Shown: one piece after another, positions 14,052 to 15,654 of the stretch
Numbering within the stretch: the first letter of the stretch is position 1
Layout: the number at the start of each line of letters is the position of its first letter
Assembly (NCBI GenBank): GCA_050115555.1
Contig: JASFQI010000088.1
Coordinates: 1 to 15,654 of the forward strand
DNA: 15,654 bases
Source of the DNA: JASFQI01 sp050115555
Lineage (GTDB): Bacteria > Desulfobacterota > DSM-4660 > Desulfatiglandales > HGW-15
Direction of reading: 5' to 3'
The notes under the pieces: generated by a model
The model's database searches: none
The model's input: only the letters and a program-made list of their open reading frames with translations
What the model was told of the DNA's origin: nothing
Made by a program: the position numbers and the translations under genes

Positions 14052-15654
14052 TCAGATCAGCGCATGGAGATCCTGCACGAGCCCGTCGAAGGTCTCCTCG
14101 CGAAAGCAGTACTGGAGCTCAAGGAAGCGCTTTCGCAAGGCTTGGACAGCGTCGCGGACATCCGACCGGTCCATGACCACATCTCGAATCAAGCCGGCCA
14201 GCTCCTGGAACGCAGCTTCGTCCATGCCGAACCGGGTCATCTCGGCCACGCCCAGTCGCAGCCCTCCCGAGGCCGTGAATCCCTCCTCGTCGGGCGTCGC
14301 CTGATAGTTGCAGATGATGTGGTTTGCCTCGAGTCTGGAAGCCACATTCGGCCCTTTGCCGTAGCCCACATTCACCACCACCTGGTGGGTTTCGGTGAAG
14401 TCCATATCGGGGTCCCCGGCCACATCCAGGCCGGAGTCGCTCAGGGCCCGGGCAAAGGCCTTTGCATTTGCGATCACCCGGGGTTGGTAGTCCTCCTTGA
14501 AATGGTTCATCTCGTAGGCAGCCATGAGGAGTCCCAGAAGCGTGCCCAGGTGGTGGTTGGAGACCGAGCCCGGGAAAGTACGGGCCGTCACGGCCTCCCA
14601 CAGGGCATACAGCTCGTCCTCTTCCAGGAACCGGGTGGATGCCACGCCCCGCTGGGGCCCGAAAAAGGTCTTGTGGGTGGATCCGGTGACCAGGTCCGCG
14701 CCTTCCTTGAAGGGTTGCTGAAAGTGCGGCCCCACCAGACCCAGCACATGGGCCATGTCGTACATCACGACCGCGTGAATCCCGGCCTCGTCCAGAAAAT
14801 GACGGATTTCTCGAACGGGTTCCCGGCAGAGGACCATGCTTTTTCCAAAGATGATGAGCTTCGGGAGGGTCTCTTCGATGCGCGCCAGGGTCGTGGGCAC
14901 GTCTACGCGAAAGGGATTTTCCGGAAGCACCGGGAAGGGCACCACGGCGGGTCTCTCGGTCCTGGGGTCCCTCCCCACAAAGTCGCGGAGCGCCCCCATG
15001 GGCTGGGAGCTCAAGTGACCGCCTTTGGCAATGTGGTGGTGCATGACGGGAGCGATGCGAACGGGTTCCCGTCGCGGGTCGTCCCGGTTCAGGTACTGCA
15101 TCATGGCGCTGAACACGGCCGTATTCGCCATCTGGCCGCTGATCAGGCGCGTTTCAACCTCGGTGCATCCGAGGTAGTCGATCCACTCCTTTTCCAGGAG
15201 CCGCTCCACACGGGCGATGAAGTCCGTTCCCTGGTAGTAGAAGACGTCCGCGTCGTAGAAGGCCCGGACCTTTCGGTGTTCTGCATAGCGGAACGAAGGG
15301 TCCATGATGGAGAGAAGCCGCACCATGGGTGAGGCCGTCATCTCGGAGGGGATGAGGTTGATGCACGCCTCCTGCCGCCATTTCGTATTCGTAACGGTTT
15401 CTTCGAGCAGGGCCTTGACCGACGGTTTCGCAGGGGCCGCCGGACTCGGGGCCTCTCCCGCGACGATGGGCCGAGCAAAGGGCGGCGCGTCGTTTCGAAG
15501 GTGGTACGGCACCAACACGGCCTCGAGCTGCCTGCCGCGCACTTCGATGCTCAGTTCCTCATCCTCCAGCACATCCGCGTCGATGTATGCCAGGCAGAGG
15601 GCCCGGAGGGCATGCTCATCGAGCTGCGTCGACTCGAGGCCCTCCCCGGTCGTT
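14052..15654 (-). CDS. Glycine-cleavage T protein fused to serine hydroxymethyltransferase (5' end outside window)
   Basis: The frame is open to the right edge, so the N-terminus is missing; 533 residues are visible. The first 55 or so match the C-terminal barrel of GcvT (ALCLAYIDAD...LSIEVRGRQLEAVLVPYHL). An Ala/Pro-rich linker of about 20 residues joins this to a full PLP enzyme of about 450 residues of the SHMT family, which interconverts serine and glycine with tetrahydrofolate. Conserved sites, numbered from the first visible residue: Ser103 (PSEM), Glu125, Tyr140, His213 (GGHL), Asp299 (YDMAHVLGLV), PLP-binding Lys328 (THKTFFGP), Arg466 (GLRLG). The usual EGYPGKRYYGG segment is replaced by a sequence about 7 residues longer, so this is a divergent clade. 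The fusion would couple methylene-THF release from glycine to serine synthesis. A GTG at 15572 is inside the T-protein domain and is not the start. Confidence 0.9.
   Translation of the reverse strand, partial: TTGEGLESTQLDEHALRALCLAYIDADVLEDEELSIEVRGRQLEAVLVPYHLRNDAPPFARPIVAGEAPSPAAPAKPSVKALLEETVTNTKWRQEACINLIPSEMTASPMVRLLSIMDPSFRYAEHRKVRAFYDADVFYYQGTDFIARVERLLEKEWIDYLGCTEVETRLISGQMANTAVFSAMMQYLNRDDPRREPVRIAPVMHHHIAKGGHLSSQPMGALRDFVGRDPRTERPAVVPFPVLPENPFRVDVPTTLARIEETLPKLIIFGKSMVLCREPVREIRHFLDEAGIHAVVMYDMAHVLGLVGPHFQQPFKEGADLVTGSTHKTFFGPQRGVASTRFLEEDELYALWEAVTARTFPGSVSNHHLGTLLGLLMAAYEMNHFKEDYQPRVIANAKAFARALSDSGLDVAGDPDMDFTETHQVVVNVGYGKGPNVASRLEANHIICNYQATPDEEGFTASGGLRLGVAEMTRFGMDEAAFQELAGLIRDVVMDRSDVRDAVQALRKRFLELQYCFREETFDGLVQDLHALI

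Noticed and set aside
14019..15332. Forward open frame of 437 codons opposite the T protein-SHMT fusion
   Set aside because: Antisense shadow of a highly conserved enzyme; no start signal.

Overview
The window reads as a chromosomal segment of a Gram-negative bacterium, most likely a deltaproteobacterium (Desulfobacterota-like). I infer this from the style of the genes: a methyl-accepting protein of the HAMP-poor type common in that group, a sigma-54 activator beside a PAS hybrid kinase, a C-terminal four-cysteine module I associate with signalling proteins of that group, and a glycine-cleavage/serine gene cluster. No rRNA, tRNA or ribosomal gene is present to fix the taxonomy. Every gene but one is on the minus strand, so the map is best read from right to left.

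Right part (about 10.3-15.65 kb): a tightly spaced minus-strand cluster for glycine, serine and one-carbon metabolism. In transcription order it holds (1) the C-terminal tail of a glycine-cleavage T protein fused in frame to a complete serine hydroxymethyltransferase, cut by the window edge; (2) a ParB-fold protein resembling free L-serine kinases (SerK/SbnI type); (3) a two-ACT-domain SerB-like HAD protein whose catalytic motifs are altered at two key positions; (4) a dihydrolipoyl dehydrogenase, the L protein, overlapping the previous gene by ATGA. Together they suggest a unit that exchanges glycine, serine, C1 units and perhaps O-phosphoserine. The pairing of a serine kinase with a possibly disabled phosphoserine phosphatase is the most unusual thing here.

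Middle (about 7.4-10.3 kb): a membrane PAS sensor kinase of the NarL/HisKA_3 class and its LuxR/NarL-type response regulator, divergent from a single forward gene for an ATP-binding-type universal stress protein. That gene converges on the dihydrolipoyl dehydrogenase gene with only 7 bp between stop codons.

Left part (about 0.3-6.7 kb): a soluble PAS hybrid histidine kinase followed by an NtrC-family sigma-54 activator, then a methyl-accepting chemotaxis protein with a good rho-independent terminator and a candidate sigma-54 promoter, then a membrane PAS protein that ends in a four-cysteine module and has no kinase output. The membrane sensor module of this last protein is closely similar to that of the HisKA_3 kinase 8 kb away.

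Non-coding stretches: the first 160 bases are strikingly AT-rich and hold no supported gene. A 671-bp gap (6707-7377) has an AT-rich core and a small inverted repeat but no gene I can support. No mobile element, CRISPR array, tRNA or replication origin was seen.
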